The position numbers were made by a program, and so were the translations under genes. 64,000 bases of DNA from Ashinkailepas kermadecensis (taxonomy: Eukaryota > Arthropoda > Thecostraca > Neolepadidae). The stretch lies in assembly GCA_034440615.1 (NCBI GenBank), contig JAOTOM010005050.1, forward strand, positions 1-64,000, given 5' to 3'. Below the pieces are notes generated by a model that was given only the letters and a program-made list of their open reading frames with translations, had not been told where the DNA came from and ran no database searches. Shown here one piece after another: positions 46,250 to 59,500 of the stretch. Position 1 is the stretch's first letter. Every line of letters starts with the position of its first letter.

Positions 46250-47250
46250 TTTAAGGTCTGTCTGCATGATCGACACCATGAATTATAAGGCCCGCATGAT
46301 GTAAATCTGTAAAATTTGTACGTCCGTAACATCTGTAAGATATGTCTGCATGATAGACACCATGAACTGTAAGGTCTGTATTTACGCCTTATCGACCCCA
46401 TGAACTGTAAGGTCGGTATGCATGATCGACACCATGAACTGTAAGGTCTGTATGCATGATAGACACCATGAACTATAAGGTCGGTATGCATGGTCGACAC
46501 CATTAACTGTAAGGTCGGTATGCATGATAGACCCCATGAACTGTAAGGTCTGTATGCATGATAGACACCATGAACTATAAGGTCTGTATGCATGATCGAC
46601 ACCGTAAGCTGTGAGGTCTGTACGTACGCCCGATCGACACCATTAACTGTAAGGTCTGTATGCATGATAGACCCCATGAACTGTAAGGTCGGTATGCATG
46701 ATCGACACCGTAAACTGTAAGGTCTGTATTTACGCCTTATCGACCCCATGAACTGTAAGGTCGGTATCCATGATCGACACCGTAAACTGTAAGGTCTGTA
46801 TTTACGCCTTATCGACCCCATGAACAGTAAGGTCGGTATGCATGATAGACACCATGAACTGTAAGGTCTGTACGCCCGATCGACACCATGAACTGTAAGG
46901 TCGGTATGCATGATCGACACCATGAACTGTAAGGTCTGTACACCGATCGACACCATGAACTGTAAGGTCGGTATGCATGATCGACACCATGAACTGTAAG
47001 GTCGGTATGCATGACAGACACCATGAACTGTAAGGTCTGTACGCCCGATCGACACCATGAACTGTAGGTCGGTATGCATGACAGACACCATGAACTGTAA
47101 GGTCTGTACGCCCGATCGACACCATGAACTGTAGGTCGGTATGCATGACAGACACCATGAACTGTAAGGTCTGTACGCCCGATCGACACCATGAACTGTA
47201 GGTCGGTATGCATGACGACACCATGAACTGTAAGGTCGGTATGCATGCAT
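46250..47250. repeat. 34-bp minisatellite, about 28 units
   Basis: The unit is AAGGTCTGTATGCATGATAG plus ACACCATGAACTGT, with GTCGGTATG, GTACGCCCGATC and TTTACGCCTTATC variants arranged in higher-order patterns. For example, a GCCCGATCGACACC unit alternates with a GCATGACAGACACC unit at 47030-47200. Minus-strand frames are artefacts. Confidence 0.95.
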
Positions 47251-47531
47251 AGTGTGCGATGTCGACACTGGCGACACAAGAATGCCCACCAAAAGTGTGG
47301 GGCAGTCTCCATACAACGGTCATGTGACTCCAGAAGGCGATATGAGTTATGAGCCCCTGCCCCTGCCCTGTTCTTACGCCCAGGGCAATACCTCAATCTT
47401 GTGACTACGTGCATTGTATCCAATGGATTGGTGGGATACCCTCGAGCATCTTCCTCAGCCATATCTGTGCTGCAGATCCGGAGGCAGGCGAACATCCTGC
47501 CGGTGACTACATCTCTGCACGTCTCTCTAAC
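47251..47531. other. Unique sequence, no gene recognised
   Basis: Nothing assignable between the 34-bp array and the SINE. Confidence 0.4.
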
Positions 47532-47546
47532 ACCAGTGGACGGCGG

Positions 47547-47690
47547 GGACGAGTGGTCTAGGGGATCGAAGGTTGTGGGTTCGAGTCTCACCTGTCGCTA
47601 CTCTTCGCCCGTGACCAATCGGCGTGAGAGATTGGCGACGCTACATGACTCAACGGTCGACGTGTCGTAAAACCAATAACCAACCAACCA
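47547..47690 (+). mobile_element. tRNA-derived SINE, copy 2, with 15-bp target-site duplication
   Basis: The 144-bp body has an A-box-like GAGTGGTCTAGGGG and a good B box (GGGTTCGAGTCTC), then a 3' body shared with copy 1 (GATTGGCGACGC, GTGTCGTAAAACC) and a (CCAA)n tail. ACCAGTGGACGGCGG at 47532-47546 is repeated exactly at 47691-47705. Copy 1 retains about 16 bases between the boxes (TGCTCGTCTCCTCGAG) that this copy lacks, so the two represent length variants. Confidence 0.9.
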
Positions 47691-47705
47691 ACCAGTGGAC
47701 GGCGG

Positions 47706-49396
<1,691 letters not shown>

Positions 49397-49399
49397 ACG

Positions 49400-49865
49400 A
49401 GCTATTCCCATTTGACTTCCATGTCTTCGAATTTTATCCATTTCACTTTTTGTCCTTGTCGCTTTTTGTCAGTTCGACTTTTACCCCTTCGACTTTTAAC
49501 CGTTCGACGTTTTATCCTTTCAACTTTTGCTTCGTTTGACTTTGATCCCTTCTACATTTAGTCTTTTGGACTTCTTCTCCTTTTGCCTTTTTGTCCGGTC
49601 GATGTTTTTCCTTTCGACTTGTCTATCTCCATTTTTAATTCGACCATTTGTCCTTTTCACATTTTGTTTTTTCGACTTTTATAGCTTCGATTTTCATGAT
49701 GTCGACTTTTAGTCCATCTGACGTTCTTTCAATTTGGCTTTTACCCCTTCGACTTTTTGTCCTTTTGAGTTCTTGTCTATTTGACTTTCATCGCTTCGCT
49801 TTTGTCCATTCGACTTCGATCCATTTCGCCTTTCTTCCATTTATCGTTCTGTGCTTTACCTTTTT
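49400..49865. repeat. Degenerate short-motif array (TTCGACTTTTNNTCC)
   Basis: Roughly 25 diverged words such as TTCGACTTTTACCCC, TTCGACTTTTTGTCC, TTTGACTTTGATCCC and TTCGACGTTTTATCC at variable spacing of about 14-22 bases. This is the same kind of loose motif reiteration seen at 3540-3970 and 62304-63476, with different wording. Confidence 0.75.
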
Positions 49866-50189
49866 GTCCATGCTCTCATCGCGACGTCCATGGCTCATGG
49901 ATAGTGCGGCACGCCTGTGATGATGCGCAACAGCATCCACCTGGTCAGATGCACCTGGGCGGCAACCTCCACTCGCAGTGATATGCACCGCCGGAGCGCA
50001 TGCTCCTGTACAGCTTAGAAACGGCCGGATGGTGCTCGCTTCCGGGCCATCTTAGGCATGCAAGGTGTGTGCAACTCCGCCGCCAGTGTCGTGGATAGCC
50101 GGTGCAGGTGGTGCAGCACGAGGCACGAGGGCGTACCGGCGGTAAAGGCCGCGCGCAGGTGGCTAGCCGCGCCTACGAGTTGCCACTGG
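49866..50189. other. GC-rich unique sequence, no gene recognised
   Basis: Short frames on both strands with no recognised domain. Confidence 0.4.
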
Positions 50190-50440
50190 ACTGGATGTGA
50201 TCGGTGTGTCTGAGCGATAGTACGAGCTTCTACTGGACTGGGTGTGATCGGTGTGTCTGACCGTTGGTTCGGGCTTCTACTGGACTGGGTGTGGTAGGTG
50301 TGGCTGACCGATGTTACGAGCTGCTACTGGACTGGGTGTGGTAGGTGTGGCTGACCGATGTTACGAGCTGCTACTGGACTGGGTGTGGTAGGCGTAGTTG
50401 ACCAGGTGACCAGGGTGGCTGTGGCTGACCGATGTTAATC
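50190..50440. repeat. 47-bp tandem repeat, about five units
   Basis: The unit is CTACTGGACTGGGTGTGGTA plus GGTGTGGCTGACCGATGTTA and CGAGCTG. The two middle copies are identical; outer copies have GTGATCGG and CTGAGCGA variants. Confidence 0.9.
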
Positions 50441-52271
50441 GACATATTCTTTCTCCCCATCAAGGAATGACGATGTGTACCCGGTACCATTCAAAGGACA
50501 GCCGCACTGAATACGAAATACAGACGCTGTGATATGGTGAAGGGGTTGGTGTCCAGTTGAGACCTCCATTGTGATCTGGTCGGTCGGGTGAGGTAGCCGA
50601 ACTGGCTGCTGTAAGGCAGAAGAGTACCTGGCGGTTGGGGATGAGTGAGGGAGGCGATTGAGCGGTGATTGGCAGGGTGCTTACTCATGGGAATATATGT
50701 GCGTGCATATGAGGAATATACGGTAGTGATAGTTAGTCTTGGCACTTAGTCATGCGAGAATCTCTGAATGCATATATGGAATATCTAGCAGTAGCATGCA
50801 GACAGGCAGGCACATAGTCATGCGGAATATCTATCAGTGCATTTACAAGTTTTAGGATTCGTCGGATTTAATCTGCTAGGATTTATCTTCAACTTTCGCT
50901 CTTGCTTGTTAGCAAGCAAGCATTCTTCGTCAGCCGCAGTCATACATACGTCTTCATCCTTCATGTGTATCAAGTGAACTTATGAATGTACGTGGGCTAT
51001 TCTTAAGTGCATTGATACTCGGGCTGCATACTCAACGATCATGCGGGAACAATCAATGTTTAATGCCATGTTCAAAGTGTTGGGCATTATGCAAATGACT
51101 CGAGCTGCCACAAATCCTGTGGTCATTGTTGCAGCGGTAGCCAACATCTTCCACCTTGCTTTGGCCGAACCTGTTGGCCCAATTGGTCGATTTCGTGGAG
51201 GACCCATGGCCAAACCTGGGCCGTGGATGCTGCGGATGCCGACCACGTCCGGTGCCAGCTACCATTTGACACCTACCTTCTGACAACGGCATTGCCAGTG
51301 CAACACAAGCAGCCAGCAGTCACTGCAGCCCCGCTCTGCACAGCACATCCGGCATAGATCTAAAAATATCCTTTGTGTTCAGCCGTGGCGCAAACGGTTG
51401 AAGCTGAGGCCATGTCAGACCTCGGGGGTGGGCGGCGCCGTCAGAGGAGCGCCAGTGTGCAGCGAGGCACCGACATACGACTGGGTGCCGAAGCCTACCA
51501 GCCCGCGGCCGGCCCGCGGCAGCCGTGCCCTGCCCCAATGACGTTCGCCCACACAGGCTAATAGCCCATGTGACGTCATTGCGGCTTGCGCCGCAATGCG
51601 CTGCGACGCACAACCATTCCGCATTTCTGAGATCCGACTCCACAGAAGGCCGAAACCGGGAGGAAATGCGTATGGTTCGAGGGATGTTTGATGCTTGTAG
51701 GGGAAGGGAATTGGAATATTTTGGGACGAAGGCACGTCAAGGTTTAAGGTGGGCCACGTGCCGCGTTTTTGTGGGTGTGTGGGGGGGGGGGCGCTGGGTT
51801 GTGGAGCATGACACGGATTGTATATCCGTACGGAACGGATAAGGGAGCGGATTTGATAGTTTGGCAATTATAAACATATACGGATTGGACAACGGATTAG
51901 CTCCCGACATTTCCTGTGAAAACGAAAATTGAACAAAATAATCATATTTTCTTCTGTTTCCAGCCCCAACCTTACCAAACAAAATGCTTAGATTAGCTGA
52001 TAAATAGTTTATTTGTCTGAAAAAAATGATGTCAATAATCAGCAACAATATTACCATGCTTATTTTCACAGGCATCCTTAATGTCTGATACATTAAACAT
52101 TAACAAATTCCATTGAATCAATAGAAGGGGATGCGAAATGAGCTTGATATGCTTACCTAAGACGTACTGATCTTAATTATCGTGCGACATAATCTACGTG
52201 GCTTTATTCGCTGGGATTTCAAGATTCCTGCACTATAACCCACACCTGCATTATTCAAAGCGCAGGTGGGC
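50441..52271. other. No gene recognised; a both-strand open stretch at 50980-51290
   Basis: At 50980-51290 the two strands are both open: plus reads MFNAMFKVLGIMQMTRAATN and minus reads GFVAARVICIMPNTLNMALN. Neither matches a family I know and neither has clear splice sites, so I do not call a gene. 51380-51560 is GC-rich and open on both strands. The rest is unremarkable. Confidence 0.3.
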
Positions 52272-52585
<314 letters not shown>

Positions 52586-52589
<4 letters not shown>

Positions 52590-53257
52590 CTACATTACCC
52601 TTATGTCACCAATGAAATCTTGGCACCGACGGTAATCGAAGAGATTTGCATGTTCCAATGATTAGCATTATGGTGTCTGTACCATTAAGCCCTGTACCAA
52701 AATAGAAAGGTGGCCTATGAAAATTTTTCACTCCCACTAATTATCCCAAAACTTCCCTATTTGGTTGCATAAAACAGTTTCCTTGCAACATCGCGCTAGC
52801 CAGGATCATTCAATGGGTGCCGTCACCATATGCACAGGCACCAATGACACGACAAGCGAGAGCAAGGCTAGGGACAAGGCAAGAGTATTCTGTTGTGCAA
52901 ACACTATAAAACGTGTATATGAGCCACCTGACTCGACGCGACACGACCAACCCAGACCAGAATCGACTGTTAGGCTTTTCAAACCTTAAGAGCGTTTTTG
53001 GTACAGCGCTTAGATCTCGCTTTCTTCACTCAGAATTAGATCTGCTCTTTAGATTTCGCTTTTGCTGCCAACTTTCACCGCATAATTGCCTGTAAAATAC
53101 CTGTACTCTATGTATTGAAATGAAACGTTCTGTGGCGCACTTGCGGCGCCCGGAGGCGTGCAGTGTCACTGACTTCTATAGTAGCGGGCAGCGGGCAAAC
53201 TATGCATCCACATGCGGCAGAACCCAAGCAAGAGCATTTTCAGTCAGCCACCGATTT
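52586..53257. other. Unique sequence, no gene recognised
   Basis: Short frames with no recognisable domain. Confidence 0.4.
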
Positions 53258-53600
53258 CACTGCCGACAACGGTACGACGCCCGATCCTATGTCTGGAGCA
53301 CGGGAGGTGCCCTATACCCGCAGTACGGGAGTGTACAATGCCAACCCTGTGCCCGCAGCAAGGGGGAGGGGGACGATGCCCAACCTTGCACCCGCGGTAC
53401 GGATGGTACGATGCCCAACCCTGTGACCGCAGCACGGGATGATACGATGCCCGACCCTGTACCCGCAGTACGGATTGGTGCGATGCATGACCCTATGCCT
53501 GTAGCATAGGAGGGTACGATGCCCGATCCTGTGTCCGTAGACGGGAGGGTACCCTATACCCGCACTACGGGAGGGTACGATGCCCGACCCTATGCCTCTA
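53258..53600. repeat. 36-bp minisatellite (dispersed family)
   Basis: About nine imperfect units of CCCGCAGTACGGGAGGGTAC plus GATGCCCGACCCTGTG. The same unit occurs twice at 48049-48121, 5 kb away. Confidence 0.88.
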
Positions 53601-54190
53601 GCACGGGAGACTCAGATATCGCCTCTTGCCCACGCTTGTTCAGCATCCCTCATGGTCACTTACACTGGTGAATATACACACAGATGACCTGTGTAGCGTG
53701 CGTTCCCAAGGGCGAACCGCGTCGGTCCCTTCCACTTTGGGACGTTTCTGCCCATTGCAGCAGGCCTGATTGCGGACACAGCCGCCGGAGACAACCGCCG
53801 GAGACGACCAGGCGTCCGGGAGCCGGACAGTCCGGGTGTCGACACGACGAGCTCCGTCATGCGCTGGGAAACACGCCAGCCAGCTCCGTGCTTCTCCTCA
53901 GCTCTGTTCCCAGAAACGAAAGCACGGCCGGCGCTTCGAGCCCGGCTGGCGGCCTCGTGGCGTCACGCCGACACCGGCACCTGTGCAGGACAGATCCAGC
54001 CTCCGGTCGTGGCCAGCCGCGTTCGGGCTAGTTTAGCACACCTTCACCGCGCGTGAAAAAAAAACCCGGTTATTACCCGCCCGGCTTAACACACGATGAC
54101 TTCACCCCTGTGGCATCGATACGAAACATAGCTCATGAATGTGGAGTCAGGTTCGGTTTTGCTCATTCGTGTCTCATCAGTACGTTGTGT
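53601..54190. other. GC-rich sequence, no gene recognised
   Basis: 53690-54055 is GC-rich, with overlapping frames of 60-115 codons on the plus strand and a shorter one on the minus strand; none is recognisable. It may be CpG-rich regulatory sequence, but no core promoter motif is visible. Confidence 0.3.
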
Positions 54191-54930
54191 GTGTATGTTC
54201 ATGCATGCATATACAATGTGCATGTATGCATGTAAGCATACATGCATACATGCATACATATATACATATATGCATATACACATACAAGCATACACATGTG
54301 CGCACACACATGCATACATACATCTACACATGCATAAATTCATGCATACACACATGCATACATACATACGCACATACGCACATACATATATGCACACATA
54401 CATGCACACACACATACACACATACATACAGATATGCATGCAGATATGCACACCTACATGCATACATATATGCATGTGAGCGTTAGCATGTGTGTTTGCG
54501 TTAGCTTGCATGCGTGCGCGCGCGCGCGCGCGTATGTGTGTGTGTGTGTGTTGTGCGTGTGTTGTGTGCTGTGTGTGTTGTGTGTGTTGTGTGTGTTGTG
54601 TGCGTTGTGTGTGTTGTGTGTGTTGTGTATGTTGTGTGTGTTGTGTGTGTTGTGTGTGGTGTGTGCGTTGTGTGTGGTGTGCGTTGCGTATGTTGTGTGT
54701 GTTATGTGTGTTGTGTGTGGTGTGTACGTTGTGTGGTGTGCGTTGCGTATGTTGTGTGTGTTATGTGTGTTGTGTGTGGTGTGTGCGTTGTGTGTGGTGT
54801 GCGTTGCGCATGTTGTGTGTGTTATGTGTGTTGTGTGTGTTGTGTGTGGCGTGTGCGTTGTGTGTGGTGTGCGTTGCGTGTGTTGTGTGTTGTGCGTGTT
54901 GTGTGCGTTGTGGGTGTGCGTGTGTACATA
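54191..54930. repeat. Compound simple repeat: CATA/CATG, then (CG)n, then (GT)n/TGTGTTG
   Basis: 54200-54480 is ATGCATACATACA-type sequence, 54515-54532 is (CG)n, and 54533-54930 is TGTGTTGTGTG with TGCGTTG variants. A sub-block of about 65 bases around GTGGTGTGCGTTGCG recurs three to four times (54670-54890). Cys/Val-rich and His/Thr-rich frames are artefacts. Confidence 0.93.
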
Positions 54931-55107
54931 CAATGCAAAGGTAGGAAAACCACGATAACACATCTGGCGTCCTAGAAGTGGCTGTATAAAACTAGTACTG
55001 AACAACGGCCCTGGGTATTTTGAGCAATCAGAATGCACGTGCTCGCTTCTGCGTCACGTAACTTTATTTATGGACGGTCCCAATTATCTTGCAAAATATG
55101 CCTTTTG

Positions 55108-55310
55108 TTCTGGTGTGTTAACTGTGAGCTAGCATACCTCTGTGTCACGTTTGCTTTGTTCCGGTGTGTTAACTGTAAGATAGCATATCGTTGTGCCACG
55201 TGTGTTTTGGTCCGGTGGGTTGACTGTGAGTTAGAATATCGCTGTCTCACGTGTGTTTTGTTCCGTGTGCTAACTGTGAATTAGAATACCGCTGCGTCAC
55301 GTGTGTTCCG
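55108..55310. repeat. 51-bp tandem repeat, four units
   Basis: Units are about 51 bases (for example starts at 55114 and 55165). Each has GTGTTAACTGTGAG, then TAGCATA/TAGAATA, then GTCACGTGTG and TTTTGTTCCG. Seventeen codons per unit keep a frame open; I see no sign it is a gene. Confidence 0.85.
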
Positions 55311-55987
55311 TGGAGCAAGCACACTTTGCTGGGGAGCACCGTGCCAATCAAGTCAACGGTGGATGTGGGAGGCCTGTGTAGCACTTGCTTTGTGCTTTGA
55401 AGCTTCTTGCTGCACTTTTTGAAAGGGAACAGGACAATAGAGCACTAATGTTACGTTGTGAATATTTCGAACTGATACACATTGGTAATGCGTATAGGCG
55501 CAGTAAGGGGGGGGGCAGTACCCCCTTAGGAGCCGAAAATGCACTGGATCAAACAAGAAAATATCAGGCTTTCACCACGCCAGAAACGGAAAGCTTCAGC
55601 GCGCGAAGCTAACCGACAGAAGTATTTCTGTTGTCACATTTTTGGGAGTTCGGGCCTCCCCTTCAGAAAATGTTTCCTGCATTCCTACTCATGCACCACA
55701 GTACAGTATGGAGTGGGGTGGGGAGGCGCTTGAAGGGGGAGCCCTATGGCGTTGCGTTGAAAGATACGAAAAATATTCGCCCCTCTTAGCTCTGAGATGG
55801 TTGCTGCAGTCGTGCAAGCGGATGTAGTTCTCATATATGCGTGTGGACAGGTAACATCCTTACAGCCCTTTCTCCCCAAACACTACAGGGGGAGGAACAA
55901 AACATACGTTTTTGCTAAGCATTGTAGGAAACATATCCGCAGCCACCGTCACCTGAGGAACACACTGATCAGAACAAGGAATTCACA
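55311..55987. other. No gene recognised; C/G-rich MITE-like words
   Basis: GGGGGGGGGCAGTACCCCCTTAG at 55507-55529 and GGCGCTTGAAGGGGGAGCCC at about 55725-55744 resemble pieces of MITE-like elements, but ends and duplications are not resolved. Confidence 0.4.
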
Positions 55988-56217
55988 CAGTGGCGGATCC
56001 AGAAATTGTCATGGGAGGCACATGTCCGGAGGGGCTCCAGCACGAAAGTACGTCGAAGGGTGCCTTTGCCTTCCGACGGGCAAAGTGGCACTTTTAGAAA
56101 ATGCTGGTCCGATAATCCTCGAAATTCTTGGCAAAATTCCAAATCAACGCTTCAAAACTACCACAGAAACATATGTGACATCACCAGCACAGGCACTTGA
56201 TACTTGCAACCATATAC
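55988..56217. mobile_element. Fragment with a hAT-like end
   Basis: CAGTGGCGGATCCAG at 55988 is the typical outer end of many animal hAT-like MITEs. No matching right end was found before the LINE fragment at 56218, and the preceding octamer (AATTCACA) does not fit the hAT target pattern, so this is probably truncated. Confidence 0.4.
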
Positions 56218-56431
56218 CACCATTACAGCACAGACGCACTGAAGCACTTTTATGCACCACTACAAAGCACAACTCATTAGATACCATCCCTGCATACAAA
56301 CACTAAAATTACGCACCTTACGCAACACCAACTCATGCACGCGCCAGCCAAAACACACCTACACAGACGCAGACATTCAGCAGCTCTTTCAGCAGTTTAC
56401 ATAGCCTACACCGACAGCTCCAGACACACAT

Positions 56432-56440
<9 letters not shown>
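56218..56440 (+). pseudogene. LINE fragment, RNase H start, related to the copy at 1-1905
   Basis: CACTACAAAGCACAACTCATTAG at 56257-56279 matches 752-774 with few changes. Further on, CCTACACAGACGCAGACATT and the reading IAYTDSSRHTYTYTH parallel TYTDAE... and IYIDGSKSHTHT in the first copy. It runs into the (CA)n tract exactly at the SHTHT codons. Confidence 0.7.
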
Positions 56441-56497
<57 letters not shown>

Positions 56498-56504
56498 ATA
56501 CACA
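56427..56504. repeat. (CA)n microsatellite
   Basis: A CA tract with TACA interruptions at both ends. It sits at the position where the related LINE at 1-1905 encodes SHTHT with a short CACACACACAC run. Confidence 0.95.
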
Positions 56505-56509
56505 CCATA

Positions 56510-56930
56510 GTCAGACAGGCACAGCCATGCTACATAATTGGCCCGTTCCAACAAGTTACGCGGCCATGTGCAGCTGTCTGCCCATGGACGATGAACGCGC
56601 ATCACATGACGATATTGCCAAGTCATCAATACAAAAGTAATGTTCCAGTATTTTGCAATAGCCCGACTTCGATATCATTTATAACAGATAGCGCAACACG
56701 AAGTATACTCTCTTGTGGAACACCATTCTCCTGGACAAACTTTGGAGATACAAGTCTTCGCACGGGTGCACGGAATACACGGCCACACATGAAGTTCTTC
56801 CCAGTGAACACCACAGGGTCAATGGCCTTCAGATATGAGGAAGGCACCATGACCCTGTGTCTTCTCCCCTCGTTCCGTCGGCTATCGCTCAAGGCATCAA
56901 GACAGAATGGCGATGGCAAGTTGTCGGGAT
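56510..56930 (-). pseudogene. LINE reverse-transcriptase fragment
   Basis: On the minus strand: AIDPVVFTGKNFMCGRVFRA, then KFVQENGVPQESILRVALSV (RT motif GVPQGS, here with Glu), then INDIEVGL. In a shifted frame near 56625-56560 the catalytic box appears as CIDDLAISSCDARSS. Both flanks are truncated; the 3' side stops near the (CA)n tract. Confidence 0.75.
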
Positions 56931-57454
56931 GGCATCCACGGTCAAGCAGACCATCGCGTTACAGGAGCTCTGAGGAACCTTACTTATGGGCAGGACTAAA
57001 CAAATCGGGTCATTGCTGAATGTTTTCCTCTAGTTGTTATGTGAGGAACGTCTCATGTCATGTACGTCGCAACACAATGAGGCAAATGGAGCGGCAGACA
57101 CAGCCGATCACTTCTGCACCGACATAAACCACTTGTGGAGGGTATATTTGTTAATCCCTGAGCTATGCCAATACTGAACGCTGTAGAATCCGCGCTCGCG
57201 TCGGTGACCGCGACCGCGTGACCTTGACCGTCCCGACGAGTCGGGCGGCCGCGCTGTATACCGGCCGTTGATTGGTCCTCGTACGTCACGTGACCGGACC
57301 TGGCCGCCACGCCGTTACGTCGGGGGATTCTGGAGGGTTGGGATACAGTGATCATCTACCAGAGGGAGCGCACATCAAAAAGTCCTTACCATCCCCGGTA
57401 ACACAAGGGAAGTTCCCGGCGGTTAACATAATCCTTGTCACGGTTCGCCTGGTC
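56931..57454. other. CpG-rich stretch, possible regulatory sequence
   Basis: 57180-57330 is CpG-rich with GATTGG (an inverted CCAAT box) at 57270 and an E-box-like TCACGTGACC at 57287. No gene can be tied to it. Confidence 0.3.
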
Positions 57455-58030
57455 GGCCAACAGTGCGGGCCAGTAGTGAGAGTGAGAGGTGTGAACTTGG
57501 GCGGCGGACGGACCAGACCAGACCACTGACACGCGCCACGCGCCGGTCACACCTCACGCGGCCAACAGTGCGGGCCAGTAGTGAGAGTGAGAGGTGTGAA
57601 CTTGGGCGGCGGACGGACCAGACCAGACCACTGACACGCGCCACGCGCCGGTCACACCTCACGCGGTCACGTCCACTACTCGGCCAACAGTGCGGGCCAG
57701 TAGTGAGAGTGAGAGGTGTGAACTTGGGCGGCGGACGGACCAGACCAGACCACTGACACGCGCCACGCGCCGGTCACACCTCACGCGGCCACGTCCACTA
57801 CTAGTGAGAGTGAGAGGTGTGAACTTGGGCGGCGGACGGACCAGACCAGACCACTGACACGCGCCACGCGCCGGTCACACCTCACGCGGTCACGTCCACT
57901 ACTCGGCCAACAGTGCGGGGCAGTAGTGAGAGTGAGAGGTGTGAACTTGGGCGGCGGACGGACCAGACCAGACCACTGACACGCGCCACGCGCCGGTCAC
58001 ACCTCACGCGGCCACGTCCACTACTCGGCT
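57455..58030. repeat. Tandem repeat of about 106-122 bp, five units
   Basis: Units begin GGCCAACAGTGCGGGCCAGT (57455, 57561, 57683, 57906; the fourth, near 57802, lacks this start) and run through GTGTGAACTTGGGCGGCGG to CGCCGGTCACACCTCACGCG. The long form adds CACGTCCACTACTC. Frames with RRTDQTRPLT repeats are artefacts. Confidence 0.93.
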
Positions 58031-59060
58031 GCTTCTCTTCCGGGCGTCACGCCTCGGTCGGCACACAGTTGGCAGGAGCGTTCCTCGGGTCGACAGCGGA
58101 AGGGCAGGGGAGAAGTAGGGGAGAGGAAGTGGAGAGGCAGGGGAGAGGAAGGGGAGAGGAAGGGGAGAGGAAGTGGAGAGGCAGGGGAGAGGAAGGGAGA
58201 GGAAGGGGAGAGGAAGGGAGAGGCAAGGGAGAGGAAGGGGAGAGGAAGGGGAGAGGCAGGGGAGAGGAAGGGGAGAGGAAGGGAGAGGAAGGGGAGAGGA
58301 AGGGAGAGGCAAGGGAGAGGAAGGGGAGAGGAATTGGAGAGGAATGGTAGAGGAAGGGAGAGGCATGGGAGAGGAAGGGAGAGGCAGGGAATATGAATGG
58401 GAGAGGGGAGGAGAGGCGGCAGAAGCAGGGAGATGAAGGGAGATAAAGGGAGAGGCAGGGGAAAGGAAGGGGAGAGGAAGATGAGAGGCAGGGAGAGGCA
58501 GGGGAGAGGGAAGGGAGAGGCGGGGAGAGGTGGCAGAGGCAAGGAGGGGTAGGGATAGGCAGGAAATAGGAATGGGAGAGGGGAGGAGAGGCAGCAGAAG
58601 CAGGGAGAGGAGGGGAGAGGAAGGGAGAGGAAGTGAGAGGTAGGGAGAGCTAGGGAGAGACAGGGATAGGTAAGTAGAGGCAGAGGAGAGGAAGGAGAGA
58701 GGAAGAGAGAGGAAGGGAGAGGCAGGGGAGAGGAAGGGGAGAGGAAGGGGAGAGGCGGGGAGAGGTGACAGAGGAAGAGAGAAGCAGGGAGAGGCAGGGA
58801 GAGGCAGTAAGAGGCAGGGAGAAGAAGCGAGAGGAAGGGAGGCAGGGAGAGGTGGGAGAGGCGGCACACAGTGGGCGGAAGCGTTCCTCGGGTCGGCAGG
58901 GGAGAGGAAGGGGAGAGGCAGGGAAGAGGCAGGGAGAGGCGGGAGAGGAGACACAGTGGGCGGAAGCGTTCCTCGGGTCGGCAGGGGAGAGGAAGTGGAG
59001 AGGAAGTGGAGAGGAAGTGGAGAGGAAGGGGAGAGGCGGCAGAGGGGAAAAAGTGGCGTG
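58031..59060. repeat. Purine-rich GGGAGAGGAA tract, about 1 kb
   Basis: Diverged reiteration of GGGGAGAGGAAGGGGAGAGG with CAGG, AAGTGG and GGCGG interruptions. The boundary word GCGTTCCTCGGGTCG...CAG occurs three times (about 58078, 58882 and 58967), so blocks have been duplicated with their edge. The strand asymmetry favours triplex (H-DNA) formation. Frames are artefacts. Confidence 0.93.
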
Positions 59061-59299
59061 CTTTGTGCGCTGTCATGGTTGATGGTGACTCAGCGCACCG
59101 GCAGTACTGGCTGCCACCGCTGACTGCGCCGGCTCGCCTAATTGCCCTTAGAACTCGGTCAGTGGCGAGGCCACTGCAGGCGACGCTCAGTCGCCGCGCT
59201 CAAGTGCCGACCAAGCTTACGGCGCGGCACATGGTCGCCGGCGCCATCTGTCGGTGATGCGGTGCACTGGTGACCTCTGCGTGGGGTCGTGTCGAGCCA

Positions 59300-59500
59300 C
59301 CGCTCATGTCGGAGCACTGCAACCGGCCACAGCCGCTGCTCGGGCTCGGTCGCCACTCCTGTCGGAGCACTGCAGCCGGCCACAGCCGCTGCCAGGGCTC
59401 GGCCGCTGCCCCGGGATCGGTCGCCACTCCTGTCGGAGCACTGCAACCGGCCACAGCCGCTGCACGTGCTCGACCACCGCCGCCGCTCCTGTCGGAAGCG
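59300..59500. repeat. GC-rich tandem repeat, three to four units
   Basis: TGTCGGAGCACTGCAACCGG followed by CCACAGCCGCTGC occurs at about 59308, 59358 and 59432, with a decayed fourth start at 59488. Spacer lengths differ (about 50 and 74 bases between starts). Confidence 0.85.

Noticed and set aside
46123..47591. Minus-strand frames of up to 397 codons
   Set aside because: Explained by the 34-bp array; flanking non-repeat parts show no recognisable protein.
50980..51290. Gene on either strand at 51 kb
   Set aside because: Both strands are open with comparable quality, neither has splice sites or a recognisable domain, so the strand cannot even be chosen.
58004..59076. Leu/Pro/Ser-rich minus-strand frames of more than 300 codons
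   Set aside because: Translation of the purine-rich low-complexity tract.
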